A DNA stretch of 64,000 nt. Source: Bdellovibrionales bacterium (GTDB lineage Bacteria > Bdellovibrionota > Bdellovibrionia > Bdellovibrionales > UBA1609). Below the pieces are notes generated by a model. The model was given only the letters and a program-made list of their open reading frames with translations, did not search any database and was not told where the DNA came from. This document shows, piece by piece, positions 26,720 through 36,405 of the stretch. Position 1 is the first letter of the stretch; each line of letters opens with the position of its first letter. The position numbers were made by a program, and so were the translations under genes. Where the stretch lies: assembly GCA_019695175.1 (NCBI GenBank), contig JAIBAM010000007.1, positions 1 to 64,000 on the forward strand, given 5' to 3'.

Positions 26720-28123
26720 TTACAAACCGCTGACTTTTTTGAATTTGAAACTGAGCTTAAGCAAGTGTTCAGCAATGAGATCTAAAGGGAGAATGTTTTC
26801 ACATCCTCCCAATTCGATGGCCACTCTTGGCATACCAAAAACAGCACAGCTTTCTTCGTTTTGCACAAAGGTTCGACTCCCACGATTTTTAAGTTCTAAT
26901 AATCCTTGAGCCCCGTCCCTTCCCATCCCTGTGAGCACTCCGGCAATAACTTGTAAATCTGAATGTAAAGCAATTTCATGAAATAAATAATCGACGCTTG
27001 GTTTAAAACGATTCAGTGGAGGATCGTCACGTAAAATAATTTGATAGGATTCACCCTTTTTTTGCAGACCCATTTGAAATCCTCCGGGCGCAATATAAAC
27101 CTGATTTGCTAATATGGGTTCTCCATGTTCGGCTTCTTTAACTGTAAAAGGGCATAATTGGTTCAGTGATGCCGCAAATGAGCGGGAGTAAACTGGTGGG
27201 ATGTGTTGAACAATCAGAGTGGGGGGAATTTGAGCAGGTAAAGCGGTCAATATTTTTGTAATGGCTTGGGTTCCACCGGTAGAGGCTCCTAAACACCAAA
27301 ATAAATGATCAATGTATTCCTGTGAACTTTTGTTGAGAGAAGTTGTTTTTGGTGACGGTATTGTGCATGGATTTATTTTTTTTCCTTCCACGGCCAACAA
27401 AGTTTTTTCTAAAAGTTCATCTCTAAAAACAGATTGTTCTTCCAATTTTGGTTTTTGAATGAAGTCAAAAGCTCCATTGTTAAGTGCAGTAAAAACAAGT
27501 GAACCTTCATTTAAGCTTAAACTTGAGATCATTATCACCGGATAATATTTTATAGTTAATAACTCGATTAAAACTTCCACTCCACTTTTTTGTGGCATTT
27601 GGATGTCTAAAGTAATGAGGTCGGGTTTAAGTCGATGGATAGTATCTACCGCTTCTAAGGAATTTGATACTTGGGCTACAACATCAACAAATTCCATTTC
27701 ACTGAAAGACTTTTTTAAAAACTTTAAGATTACTTCCGAATCATCGACGTTGATGACGCGAAGGCGATCTCTTATAAAAAAAAAGTTCTGACTTTGTACA
27801 ATTTCAACAAAAGAGGTAAAAATCAGTGTTAGGGGTAGAGGTTCGAATTTATTTAAAATGTTTTTAACCACATTTTTTTGATGCAAGGGAAGATAGAGTT
27901 TAAAATGAATATTTTGAAATTGGGTTTGATTTTTTCTCAAGATGAGTTTGGAAAAAAAGACTTCATTTAAATCTTTAGTTTCAAATGAAGTAAAGCCAAT
28001 AACTTTTTTTTGTTCATTTTCACCTGTTAGGGTGCAAATATTTATCATTTTATAAGTGCACCCTTTAAGTAACTCATTGTCTGCATTGAACCATTTTAAA
28101 TAAAATTTAGAACAGAACTTCAT
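26720..28123 (-). CDS. cheB: CheB: receiver plus protein-glutamate methylesterase, with extra N-terminal domain
   Basis: 467 residues against about 350 in E. coli. Residues 1 to about 118 form an extra domain I cannot assign. A receiver domain follows (RLRVINVDDSE, phosphorylation Asp in ITLDIQMPQKSG, Lys in DFIQKP), then a linker and the methylesterase domain with Ser in LGASTGGTQ, His in IVQHIPP and Asp in GVLTGMGRDGAQG, so the catalytic triad is complete. It removes methyl groups from chemoreceptors when phosphorylated by CheA. It is the last gene of the operon and overlaps the cheR fusion by ATGA. The protein is predicted to be active. Confidence 0.93.
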   Translation of the reverse strand: MKFCSKFYLKWFNADNELLKGCTYKMINICTLTGENEQKKVIGFTSFETKDLNEVFFSKLILRKNQTQFQNIHFKLYLPLHQKNVVKNILNKFEPLPLTLIFTSFVEIVQSQNFFFIRDRLRVINVDDSEVILKFLKKSFSEMEFVDVVAQVSNSLEAVDTIHRLKPDLITLDIQMPQKSGVEVLIELLTIKYYPVIMISSLSLNEGSLVFTALNNGAFDFIQKPKLEEQSVFRDELLEKTLLAVEGKKINPCTIPSPKTTSLNKSSQEYIDHLFWCLGASTGGTQAITKILTALPAQIPPTLIVQHIPPVYSRSFAASLNQLCPFTVKEAEHGEPILANQVYIAPGGFQMGLQKKGESYQIILRDDPPLNRFKPSVDYLFHEIALHSDLQVIAGVLTGMGRDGAQGLLELKNRGSRTFVQNEESCAVFGMPRVAIELGGCENILPLDLIAEHLLKLSFKFKKVSGL

Positions 28124-30015
28124 GCAACTGACTTTCTTAAATGAGCAAAAAATTCAACCGAAAGACTTGGAAAGCTGGTGGCTGGTGTTATATCACTGAT
28201 TTCATGATGGTAAAGTTCTTTTACTAAAGAAGATTGTGTGGTTAATTTTTCATCCAATAAAATTTGTAAAGAAGAGAGGGAACTCCAGGGAATAAATTCT
28301 ATTTTTGAAAGGTCTAACAGTTGTAATGAAACCGAGCTCACTTTTAGGTTTTTAAAAATTTCTTTATGAAATTCATTTTTATCAATATAAATGACATTTG
28401 GTTTTAAAAATTGCTTGGGATCTCGAATTTCGACAACTTTACCTTTGTACCAATCAAGTATTTTATTTTCAATGGGACTGGTAAGTTGTGAAGATTGTCT
28501 CCATAAAATCAAAGTCGCTGGAGATCGATATTCGTTTTTTTGACCAGAAAGGATTTGTTCAAGAGAAGTGAGATTTTTTTCAGAAGCCACAATAATTCTT
28601 AAGCATTGGGAAGCATCTGGAACTATTATTTTTTGACCAATAGACGCATCAAAATTGTTTATATTAATTGAATCACTACTTTGTTTATTTCGTAATGCCA
28701 TTTTAGTTTTAACTAAAATTTCACTGGAGACTTTTTGTAAGTTATTTAAAGCCGGTTTTTCTACGTAATCAAAAGCACCCAGGGCGATGGCTTTATTTGA
28801 TAAATCTAAGTAAGTTCTATTTACAGAAGATATCATGATAACTGGAGGGTCTTTTTGTTTGCTATACAGCTTTTCTAAAAATTCAATGCCATTCACTTCG
28901 GGCATGTGAATATCTAAAGTCATGACGTCATAATGTTGTAGATTTAGTTTTTGACGCGCTTCGTTGCCGTTTCCAGCCAAGTCAACACCCAGGCAATTCG
29001 AGTCTGAGGAAAATATTTTACTTAGTAACATTTGAATTGTAGGTGAATCATCCACGCACAAAACCCGATACTTGGGATCACTTGTTTGTGGGATTAAAGA
29101 ACCTTTCGTGGTCGATTTTTTTTCAAAGCTTTGGAAGACTATACTGGAAGAGGAGGTTTCCTTAGAGGGATCTATCTTTTGATAACAAGAAGGACTGACG
29201 TTAGTCATTGGCCAATCCGAAAACCGCAAAGGTTCAGATGCGCCTGAAATTAAAAGTCCCCGTGGTGAAACTCTCTGGGCCAAATGAAGGGCGATGGATT
29301 TCACTTTATCCTCAGTGAAATAAATAAATACATTTCGGCAAAATATGATGTCAAATGGGTCAGGATGGGAAAGATCCCATTTATTTAAATTAAGTAAATT
29401 ATGAGTTTCAAAGTGAGTGTTGATTTTGAGTTTTGGATGAACAGCAGCAAATTCTTTGATAGGTCCTGTTCCTTTTTTCCAAAAACGATTCAAATAGATT
29501 TTGGGAATTGAATTCACCTCTTGCAAAGAGTAAACACCATTTTGAGCATGGGAGATGGATTCTTGATCGATATCAGTGCCATAAATTTTGTAGGGGATGC
29601 CAAATTTTTGAAATAAATGAAAGTCTAAAAACATGGCTAAAGAATAGACTTCTTGTCCACGACTGCAGGCGGCGGACCATACGCGAACGGGGATTTTACG
29701 GTTTTGAAACCGTTCTTTTATAAACTCTATTTCGTCTTGGATCCATTTTTCCACAGCTTCAAAATGGAGGTACTCTCTGAAAAAGAATGTGTGGTGGGTT
29801 GTCATGAGACTTTGCAAGAACTCACGCTCACTTGGTTCATTTTTTTGAAAATAGGCCCAATAGTCCTGCATGCCGGAAAAGCCAAACTTTAAAAGATGAC
29901 TTCGGATTCTGGATTCAAGCATGGGAAAATTTTTTTCGAGCACGGAATTTCCCGTTTCTTCCCGTACAATTTGAGCCAAACGATGGAGATCATTTTTATT
30001 TACAACGAAAAACAT
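28120..30015 (-). CDS. cheR: CheR methyltransferase fused to a CheB-like receiver and a degenerate CheB domain
   Basis: 631 residues. Residues 1 to about 280 are a complete CheR (SAM site WSAACSRGQEVYSLAM, GTDIDQESI, FDIIFCRNVFIYF). Residues about 315-440 are a receiver of the CheB subtype (VLCVDDSPTIQ, LDIHMPEVNGIEF, FDYVEKP). The last 150 residues align by eye with the first half of the CheB esterase: IIVASEKNLTSLEQIL stands where CheB has GASTGGT, LILWRQSS where it has LIVQHIPP, and FLKPNVIYIDK where it has ILANQVYIAP. The catalytic His and the GMGRDG Asp segment are missing, so this part cannot be an esterase. The ATG follows directly on the mcp stop, with GAGGA inside the mcp end. Receptor methylation is the likely activity. 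Confidence 0.88.
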   Translation of the reverse strand: MFFVVNKNDLHRLAQIVREETGNSVLEKNFPMLESRIRSHLLKFGFSGMQDYWAYFQKNEPSEREFLQSLMTTHHTFFFREYLHFEAVEKWIQDEIEFIKERFQNRKIPVRVWSAACSRGQEVYSLAMFLDFHLFQKFGIPYKIYGTDIDQESISHAQNGVYSLQEVNSIPKIYLNRFWKKGTGPIKEFAAVHPKLKINTHFETHNLLNLNKWDLSHPDPFDIIFCRNVFIYFTEDKVKSIALHLAQRVSPRGLLISGASEPLRFSDWPMTNVSPSCYQKIDPSKETSSSSIVFQSFEKKSTTKGSLIPQTSDPKYRVLCVDDSPTIQMLLSKIFSSDSNCLGVDLAGNGNEARQKLNLQHYDVMTLDIHMPEVNGIEFLEKLYSKQKDPPVIMISSVNRTYLDLSNKAIALGAFDYVEKPALNNLQKVSSEILVKTKMALRNKQSSDSININNFDASIGQKIIVPDASQCLRIIVASEKNLTSLEQILSGQKNEYRSPATLILWRQSSQLTSPIENKILDWYKGKVVEIRDPKQFLKPNVIYIDKNEFHKEIFKNLKVSSVSLQLLDLSKIEFIPWSSLSSLQILLDEKLTTQSSLVKELYHHEISDITPATSFPSLSVEFFAHLRKSVA

Positions 30016-32196
30016 TTAAAATTCCTCAAACTTTGGATCGTCCCCTGAAGGTATAGAAGAGGAACCAGAGGCTTTTTTAGAAATACCATTGCTGTAGTGA
30101 GCCTTGATATTTTTGCTACGAATCTCTGAGTTTGATCTCATGGGAAGGGAAATGACCTGACCTGTGTTGCTTGGGTGTGGTTCAGTGCTTTTCTTTCGCA
30201 GAGGAACGTTTAGTTTTTTAACTCCATCTACAAATACAATCAGTCGATCTACGGCGTTGGTAAGAGTTCCGGCTTCTGAATTTAAGTTTTCTGCTTGAGC
30301 GGAACTTTGTTGTGCTACGGCTGAGTTTTGTTGTGTGACTTGATCCAGTTGGGAAATAGCTTTGTTGATTTCTTGAATCCCTTGAGATTGCTCCTTGGAG
30401 GCCTGGGTGATTTCGGCAATCATAAGTGCAATTGTTCGAGCATTTTCAGTGATTTCATTCAGGGATTTTTGGCATTTTTGGGCTGTAAACTGTCCCATGG
30501 CAATTTTGTCTTTACCAACTTCAATTAGTCGATCTACTTTATTTTTTGTTTGTTCAACAATGGAGTTTACTTTTTTTATTGAATCGGAAAGCATATTAGT
30601 AATTTCTTTTGCAGCATTCCCACTCATTTGAGCTAAGTTTCCTACTTCTTCCGCCACAACAGCAAACCCTTTGCCGTGCTCTCCAGCACGAGCGGCTTCC
30701 ACTGAAGCGTTAAATGAGAGAAGTTTTGTTTGAAAAACAATTTCATTGATGACGTTGGTTTTAGTTCCAATTTCAGAAATGATTTTGACAATTTCACCAA
30801 ATTCACGATTGCTTGATTCCATTTGTTTTAAAACTTCCTCATTTGTTTGTTTGATATCACCAATCGCAACTAACATTTCATTGACGCTTTTGGAGCCCTC
30901 CTCAGAAACCTTTTGATTGGTATCCACCGCATTTTTAGTTTTGGCGGCAGATTCTGCATTTTGACTGACCATGGCGGAGATCTCTTCAACGGAGGCCATG
31001 GTTTCTTGCAAGCTTGCGGCTTGTTCTGTCGTTGCTTCACTGAGCTCTGTGGCAGAGGAAGCGCTCTGGGCCGAAGCTCCCGAAACTTGTTGACTGGATT
31101 GTTTGAGGATAGAAACAATGACTCGCATATTTCTAATAAGATATCTAATAAAAAACCAAGCTAAACTTAAAGAGATGAAGACAGCGAAAAGACTGATCAC
31201 ACTGGATTTGGTTTTAGATTGTTGAATGGTATCCATTCTTTTTTTTAAGAGGAGATCTAATTCTTCTACGGATTGATTCCAATAGCTAAAGCTTTCATTT
31301 AAAGCTTGGTTGGAAATTTGAATAAATTTTTCTGTTGTTTCGATTTTTCCTTGGGAGAGATTATCAATTGTGGAAATTAAGTTATTAAAGGAAACTAAAA
31401 ATTTTTGGTGAACGGGAGCCAACTTACTTTCTAGAGTTTCTGATTTTCCATAAAAATTTGCATCTTCATTCAGTGTAGTTTGAAAGTCAGCTTTAACTCT
31501 TTCTAAATCCACATCAGTCATCATGGATTTAATGACGCTGGCCCGTATTTGTTCTTGAGTGGTTAATGTTCTTTTTCTAATAAGTGGTTCCATTTCGATG
31601 ATGGCACTTTGAATGCGATCTTGTATTTGAGGTAAAGCTAGTAGAGTTAAATCCATTAAATAATAACTGTCTAAGTCAGGATCTAAAATTAGATTACTGG
31701 TATCTCCCAGGTGAGTGATCATGTTTCTTAGGTCAGAGATCAGATGGGAATGAAGTTCATTGCTTTCTTGGGGCTTAAGTTCAGAAAGTTTTTCTTTCAG
31801 TTCATTCCACTCCTTGGCAAAAATACTAATCTTGTAATGTTCCCTTTTTCGACTTTGCAATCCTAAATCTGTAAACTGCAAATTGATTCCAACGGAGGCG
31901 TCAATTTGTTTGACTTCATTTAAGGCTGCATCTACTTGTGCTGCAAAATCAACAATTTCTGTTTGTATTGATTTTTCACCATTAAGTAATCTTTGTGCGA
32001 GAATGCGATGGTGCATCAATCCATAAAGAGTTTTTTCGATCGGTTTTTGGTAGGAGTTTCCCAGGGCTTCTTTTGTCGCAAAATCAATGGGTTCGTTCTT
32101 TGCTGCTACTAGCATGTAAAGCACATAGGCCGTGATGCTTACGAATAAAATAAGTAATGCTGAAAATCTTTGTGCTAGTGATAATTTGATACTCAT
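30016..32196 (-). CDS. methyl-accepting chemotaxis protein
   Basis: 726 residues. TM1 (about 10-30), a long periplasmic helical sensor of roughly 290 residues, TM2 (about 330-352), and a cytoplasmic four-helix bundle. The conserved signalling tip is at about 485-525 ([19 protein letters not shown], then [13 protein letters not shown]). The tip is close to the consensus but has KLLSF where most receptors have NLLAL. There is no recognisable HAMP consensus after TM2. The C-terminal tail ends FEEF, without the usual NWETF CheR-tether. The sensor is a helical (4HB-like or longer) domain of unknown ligand. It lies inside the che operon between cheW and the cheR fusion. Confidence 0.92.
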   Translation of the reverse strand: MSIKLSLAQRFSALLILFVSITAYVLYMLVAAKNEPIDFATKEALGNSYQKPIEKTLYGLMHHRILAQRLLNGEKSIQTEIVDFAAQVDAALNEVKQIDASVGINLQFTDLGLQSRKREHYKISIFAKEWNELKEKLSELKPQESNELHSHLISDLRNMITHLGDTSNLILDPDLDSYYLMDLTLLALPQIQDRIQSAIIEMEPLIRKRTLTTQEQIRASVIKSMMTDVDLERVKADFQTTLNEDANFYGKSETLESKLAPVHQKFLVSFNNLISTIDNLSQGKIETTEKFIQISNQALNESFSYWNQSVEELDLLLKKRMDTIQQSKTKSSVISLFAVFISLSLAWFFIRYLIRNMRVIVSILKQSSQQVSGASAQSASSATELSEATTEQAASLQETMASVEEISAMVSQNAESAAKTKNAVDTNQKVSEEGSKSVNEMLVAIGDIKQTNEEVLKQMESSNREFGEIVKIISEIGTKTNVINEIVFQTKLLSFNASVEAARAGEHGKGFAVVAEEVGNLAQMSGNAAKEITNMLSDSIKKVNSIVEQTKNKVDRLIEVGKDKIAMGQFTAQKCQKSLNEITENARTIALMIAEITQASKEQSQGIQEINKAISQLDQVTQQNSAVAQQSSAQAENLNSEAGTLTNAVDRLIVFVDGVKKLNVPLRKKSTEPHPSNTGQVISLPMRSNSEIRSKNIKAHYSNGISKKASGSSSIPSGDDPKFEEF

Positions 32197-32230
32197 AACA
32201 ATCTCCTCAAGCTGCAGGGTAAATAGTTTT

Positions 32231-32677
32231 TTATGTATTTAATTCTAATAATTTTTCTATATTAATAGTCATGACCAGTCCTTCTTCATTTTGTATGACA
32301 CAATCAATATATTGACTGGAGGGCTCCTCTTTTTTTAAAGGGGCAGGACTGATTTTGTCACTTTCGGTGTAGAGAACCTTTGTGACTTCATCCACAATCA
32401 TTCCCACGTTAACACCGTTTTTCTCTATAACAATCACCACTTCGTTGGGTTTATTTTTTTTTTGCTGTGAGTGAGGGTTGAGTTTTTTAGCAACGTTAAA
32501 AACTCCCACAATTTGACCTCTTAAATTTATCATACCCTCAAAATGGGGTGGCATATTTGGGATATGAGTTGTGTCAGGTTTTGGAAGTACCTCTCGAACG
32601 TTTAAGAGTGGCACAGCGAAGAAGATCTCGCCTAAACGAAACTCCATAAAACGACCGTCAGTTTTGGATTTGTTCAT
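32231..32677 (-). CDS. cheW: chemotaxis coupling protein CheW
   Basis: 148 residues, the normal size. The SH3-like CheW fold is recognised by [20 protein letters not shown], then [21 protein letters not shown], and [12 protein letters not shown]. It links receptors to CheA in the cytoplasmic array. The start overlaps the cheA stop by ATGA, which indicates translational coupling to the kinase part of cheA. Confidence 0.94.
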   Translation of the reverse strand: MNKSKTDGRFMEFRLGEIFFAVPLLNVREVLPKPDTTHIPNMPPHFEGMINLRGQIVGVFNVAKKLNPHSQQKKNKPNEVVIVIEKNGVNVGMIVDEVTKVLYTESDKISPAPLKKEEPSSQYIDCVIQNEEGLVMTINIEKLLELNT

Positions 32678-33906
32678 GCGACGACTCCAGGATTATTATT
32701 TTTATTCAAAGGATTTATTTTTCCGCTTAACAATTCTGCTGGGTTTACGATGAGTGCGGGTCGCCCATCTCCCAAAACACAGCTTCCAATCCATCCTTTT
32801 TGTGGTTTAATCCCATTACCAAAGGGTTTAATGACAATTTGTTGCGAGCGCTGGATTTCATCGACTGACACAGCCATAAACTGTTCATCAGATTTCACTA
32901 CAAGCGCTGTTCCACTGGAGTTGATTGTGTCTTTGTTCCCCAGTGTGGATTCCAGTGAAAAAAGCGGGATCACATTTCCACGCAACTTAAAACAAGAACC
33001 TATCCCAACCTGTTCTGAAAAAATTTGTTGGGATTTAAGATTGATCGTTTCATGAACCTGACTGAGAGGAATAACATAACGATTTTTTTCCGTGGTGACT
33101 ATCATGCCTTCAATGACAGCCAATGACAGTGGAATACGCAAACGAAAAACACTGCCCTGACCAAGAGTTGAAAAAACCTCAACATGGCCACCAATGTTTT
33201 CAACATTGGTTTTAACGACATCCATTCCCACACCTCTTCCACTGACTTCGCTGGTTTCTGATTTTGTGGAAAAACCTGGATGGAAAATTAAATGGATTAA
33301 TTGCTTTTCTGTAAAGCTTTGGTTCTCATTGATAATATTTTTTTCCAAAGCCTTTGTTCTAAGAATTTCGCTATTGATTCCTTTACCGTCGTCTTGAATT
33401 TGAACAACTAAAAAGTTTCCTTCGTTTAAAAATGAAAGGGTGATTTGTCCCCGTTTGTTTTTTCCATTAAGTTCCCTTTCAGTAGGCATTTCCACACCAT
33501 GGTCCACACCGTTGCGGAGAATGTGAATCAGGGGATCTACAAGATTATCCAGAACTGATTTGTCTACAAACATTTGTTCGCCGATGATATTGAGCTTTAC
33601 CTCTTTGTTTAAAAGGTTTGCTGTATCTCGAACCACTCTCTGTAATTTTTGTATTAGAGGTTTAACTGGAAGCATACGTAGTCCCATGGACAAACTTTGA
33701 ATAGCTTTGGCAAGTTTTACAGCTTGACGAATGGAGACTTGTAACGGAACTGATTCGAATTCCAAAGATTGTTGCTGAATGACAGAATTGAGCACAATAA
33801 GTTCGCCAACATAATCGTTTAACAGATCAATTCTGGATAAACTGACCCGAATGATCTCATCATCCTTGGAGTTTGAACTTTGATCAGAATTTTGAGCACT
33901 TTGCAT
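32674..33906 (-). CDS. cheA: CheA, kinase part (P3-P4-P5), separated from its Hpt domain by a frameshift
   Basis: 410 residues from the first ATG. It contains the dimerisation helices (ISLSRIDLLNDYVGELIVLN-type P3 region), the ATP-binding domain with the N-box HILRNGVDHG, the G1 box DDGKGIN, GFSTK and the G2 box GRGVGMDVV, and a C-terminal CheW-like P5 domain. The ATG at 33906 has no ribosome site. Its frame stays open upstream into the end of the Hpt reading frame, and one extra C in the C7 tract at 33968-33974 would join both into a single CheA of about 600 residues with a Pro-rich linker (PTPPPEVPKTPVEN). As sequenced, the kinase would be made only by ribosomal slippage, re-initiation, or in cells with a different tract length. 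Confidence 0.88.
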   Translation of the reverse strand: MQSAQNSDQSSNSKDDEIIRVSLSRIDLLNDYVGELIVLNSVIQQQSLEFESVPLQVSIRQAVKLAKAIQSLSMGLRMLPVKPLIQKLQRVVRDTANLLNKEVKLNIIGEQMFVDKSVLDNLVDPLIHILRNGVDHGVEMPTERELNGKNKRGQITLSFLNEGNFLVVQIQDDGKGINSEILRTKALEKNIINENQSFTEKQLIHLIFHPGFSTKSETSEVSGRGVGMDVVKTNVENIGGHVEVFSTLGQGSVFRLRIPLSLAVIEGMIVTTEKNRYVIPLSQVHETINLKSQQIFSEQVGIGSCFKLRGNVIPLFSLESTLGNKDTINSSGTALVVKSDEQFMAVSVDEIQRSQQIVIKPFGNGIKPQKGWIGSCVLGDGRPALIVNPAELLSGKINPLNKNNNPGVVA

Positions 33907-33935
33907 TGAATGCTGAATACTTTGATCTGACAGTG

Positions 33936-34484
33936 TTAAGTTTTCAACTGGAGTTTTTGGTACTTCTGGGGGGGAGTTGGTGAAGGGCTTTCGAAAAAAA
34001 AATCACTAGCCATGGGAACATTAGGACTGAGTGGTGAAGTGGTGTTCCTGGGGGCTAATTCTAAAGTTGATTCCAATGGATGTTGCAGAGGATTTTTTAG
34101 ACCTTCCAGCCATAATTTGAACTCAGAGAGCATTTCAGAATTATTAAAAGTTGCAGTGAGGTTTTCTTTTAAAGCTAACAACATTTCAATCAATCGATCG
34201 TTAGAACGGAGCAAGAGGGTGATGAGTGGAGAACACAATTTAATTTCATCATTTTTTATTTTGAGTACAAGACTTTCCAACTGATGAGTAAACTCAGCAA
34301 TATCTCCAAACCCAACGGCACGAGATCCCCCTTTAAGATTATGTGCCAATCTAAAAATTTTATCTAAAAGGGGTTTGGAATCCTTTGAAGCTTCAAGTTC
34401 CATAAAAGAACTTTCCACCTCTTCCAGATTTATCAGAGCTTCATTTAAAAATTCTTTTTTTATTTCCAGCTCAAAGTCGTCCAC
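33936..34484 (-). CDS. cheA: CheA, Hpt (P1) part, frame ends early after a C7 tract
   Basis: 182 residues. A helical Hpt domain with the phosphoacceptor His48 in RLAHNLKGGSRAVGF, followed by a linker. The last residues after the C7 tract (QKYQKLQLKT) differ from the Pro-rich linker encoded in the alternative frame, which leads straight into the kinase domain. A separate P2 CheY-binding domain is not seen. The start is GTG with GGAA 7 bases upstream. It is the first gene of the minus-strand chemotaxis operon. See the kinase entry for the frameshift. Confidence 0.85.
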   Translation of the reverse strand: MDDFELEIKKEFLNEALINLEEVESSFMELEASKDSKPLLDKIFRLAHNLKGGSRAVGFGDIAEFTHQLESLVLKIKNDEIKLCSPLITLLLRSNDRLIEMLLALKENLTATFNNSEMLSEFKLWLEGLKNPLQHPLESTLELAPRNTTSPLSPNVPMASDFFFESPSPTPPQKYQKLQLKT

Positions 34485-34789
34485 TTTTTTTCCAGTTTAT
34501 TTCAACAAGTTAAATAGCTCATTTTTTGTACCATCACCCTCATTACTTTTCGGAGCTCTTAATTTTGATACGTACTGTACTTAAGTATAGATTTTTGTTT
34601 ATGAATTGAATTTGATGATTTCAAAAGGCAGGAGAAAGAAGAGTCTAAATTTAAAGTCCCAACTGCGTTCTACTTTTGTATAGTAAATAAAATAATAATT
34701 TTCATAAGATAGCGATCAACGCTATGCTTTTACTTCGGATCAGTGTTTCGGTCTCACATGATTATTTTTTGAGGGGGGGCTAAATCTCT
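34485..34789. other. divergent intergenic region, cheA / porin-like gene
   Basis: 305 bases that must carry promoters for the chemotaxis operon and for the barrel gene. A perfect 10-bp palindrome TACTTAAGTA lies at 34578-34587, about 95 bases upstream of cheA; its half TACTTAA also occurs in the repeats before the ada-like gene. No gene seen. Confidence 0.4.
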
Positions 34790-36376
34790 ATGAGAATCAA
34801 TTTATTTTATTTCCCACTGTGTCTATCTCTTAACTTGTGGGCGGGTAACTCTTTTGCAAAAACGCAATACAATGAAGAGAAAAAATGTGGTTCCGCCCAG
34901 GTTCTTTCTGGGGACACCTGTTCTAACGTGAAAGTGCAATTTTATTTTGAAGGGTGCAATTTAAAATTGGAACCTCAGGTTGCAAAGCAAGTGATTTGTG
35001 ATCAAACAACAATTAAAGCTAGAATCCAAGAAGGGAACTATCGTGTGGAGGCACGGTTTGAAAAAACAAAAAACGGATGGGGTAATGTTGACTGGAAACC
35101 CTTAGGAGCTGTGACTCTTTATCGGGCTGCAAAACCTGAGACCAAAGTGACAATGCTTCCCATTCATGAGCCCTTACAAACAAGAACTCCGGCAATGAAC
35201 AATTCAATTCCTGAAACTACGAGTGCTAAGAACTCTCAAAATTTAATGGTGGACCAAAAAGATTTAGATTCCTCCTCTAAAATAGCAGCAACAGAATCTG
35301 CTCCGGTAACTGCGAAAACTAAATTGGAAACTCAAGTGTCGTCGGAGTCAATAAAAAATAGCAAACCTACAGCCGCCTCATATAAATTTGGGGGGTTCGC
35401 AGACCTAAGATATTCCAATTTCAATGCTAAGGACAATCCCAGTGAGGGCACGACCAGTAAAGATGATACGGGATTCATTCTTGAGGACGGTGCTTTTTAT
35501 GGAACTTACAATAAGGAAAATGTCTCCGTTTTTCTTGATGTGGCCTTTCGTCGCAAAAAAAAATTGGATTATGATACCTCAGCAACTCAAAGAAATATAT
35601 CTTCTACCAGTGATTTTGCGTTGGGAGTGGATAAATCCCAATTATATTTAAAGTATAAATTGGGTTCACACTTCTCCGTTGATTTTGGTCAATTTGATAC
35701 AATTTATGGTGTGGAATTAAACGATTCTAAAGATCGGATTTTTGGAAAAACAGGAATTGTTTATGATTACACCTTACCTGTAACCCATACTGGGGTGATG
35801 GCTGAGTACACTCAAGCTGGTTACTTTGCCAAAACTTTTTTAGCAAATCCCAACAATAGGGGGTCCCTTGGTTCCGGTGATGGTCGCATGGAGTACGGAG
35901 CTGTTGTGGGATATGGGAACGATTTTATTCATGGTCAGGTCGGTTACATGGCACGTACTTTAACCAATGCTGCAGAAACAGGTGTTTCCACGCGCTCGTT
36001 ATTTGATGTGATAGTGGGTACAACATTAGGGTCCTTCGCATTGGATTTGGAATTCAACCAGGTTAGAGATCCCCATAAAAATACATTAACAAGTTTGGAC
36101 TCTACAGATCGGGAAGATGCAGGGCAGGGGATGCTGGCTCTTGCTTCCTATAAATTCAGTGAAGATTTTTTGATGGGAGTACGGTACGAGTCGGTTAAAA
36201 ATGATCCGGGCGTGGTGAGTCTTTCGAAAATGGACTCCTATGGTGGGAGTCTTCACTATAAGTTAAGTTCAGATTTGGAACTCCGTTCGGAGTACATTAG
36301 TTACAGAGGTAAAAATGTATCCGATGTAACTTGGACCGACACTCGATTTAGTTTGGGCGCGCTTCTTTTGTTTTAG
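34790..36376 (+). CDS. porin-like outer-membrane barrel with N-terminal periplasmic domain
   Basis: 528 residues. A signal peptide (MRINLFYFPLCLSLNLWAG...FA) is followed by a domain of about 90 residues with four cysteines (KKCGSAQ, DTCSNV, EGCNLK, VICDQ). Then comes a Ser/Thr/Lys-rich linker (about 125-200) and a barrel of about 320 residues starting at YKFGGFADLRYS. The barrel contains the FGQFDTIYGVE and YDYTLPVTHTGV segments and ends with FSLGALLLF. The barrel part resembles the OmpL-like putative porin group (BBP2). Substrate unknown. The disulfide-capable N-terminal domain is unusual for a porin. Confidence 0.7.
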   Translation: MRINLFYFPLCLSLNLWAGNSFAKTQYNEEKKCGSAQVLSGDTCSNVKVQFYFEGCNLKLEPQVAKQVICDQTTIKARIQEGNYRVEARFEKTKNGWGNVDWKPLGAVTLYRAAKPETKVTMLPIHEPLQTRTPAMNNSIPETTSAKNSQNLMVDQKDLDSSSKIAATESAPVTAKTKLETQVSSESIKNSKPTAASYKFGGFADLRYSNFNAKDNPSEGTTSKDDTGFILEDGAFYGTYNKENVSVFLDVAFRRKKKLDYDTSATQRNISSTSDFALGVDKSQLYLKYKLGSHFSVDFGQFDTIYGVELNDSKDRIFGKTGIVYDYTLPVTHTGVMAEYTQAGYFAKTFLANPNNRGSLGSGDGRMEYGAVVGYGNDFIHGQVGYMARTLTNAAETGVSTRSLFDVIVGTTLGSFALDLEFNQVRDPHKNTLTSLDSTDREDAGQGMLALASYKFSEDFLMGVRYESVKNDPGVVSLSKMDSYGGSLHYKLSSDLELRSEYISYRGKNVSDVTWTDTRFSLGALLLF

Positions 36377-36405
36377 GATTTAGGCGCAACATCTTTAAAC
36401 AAAGC

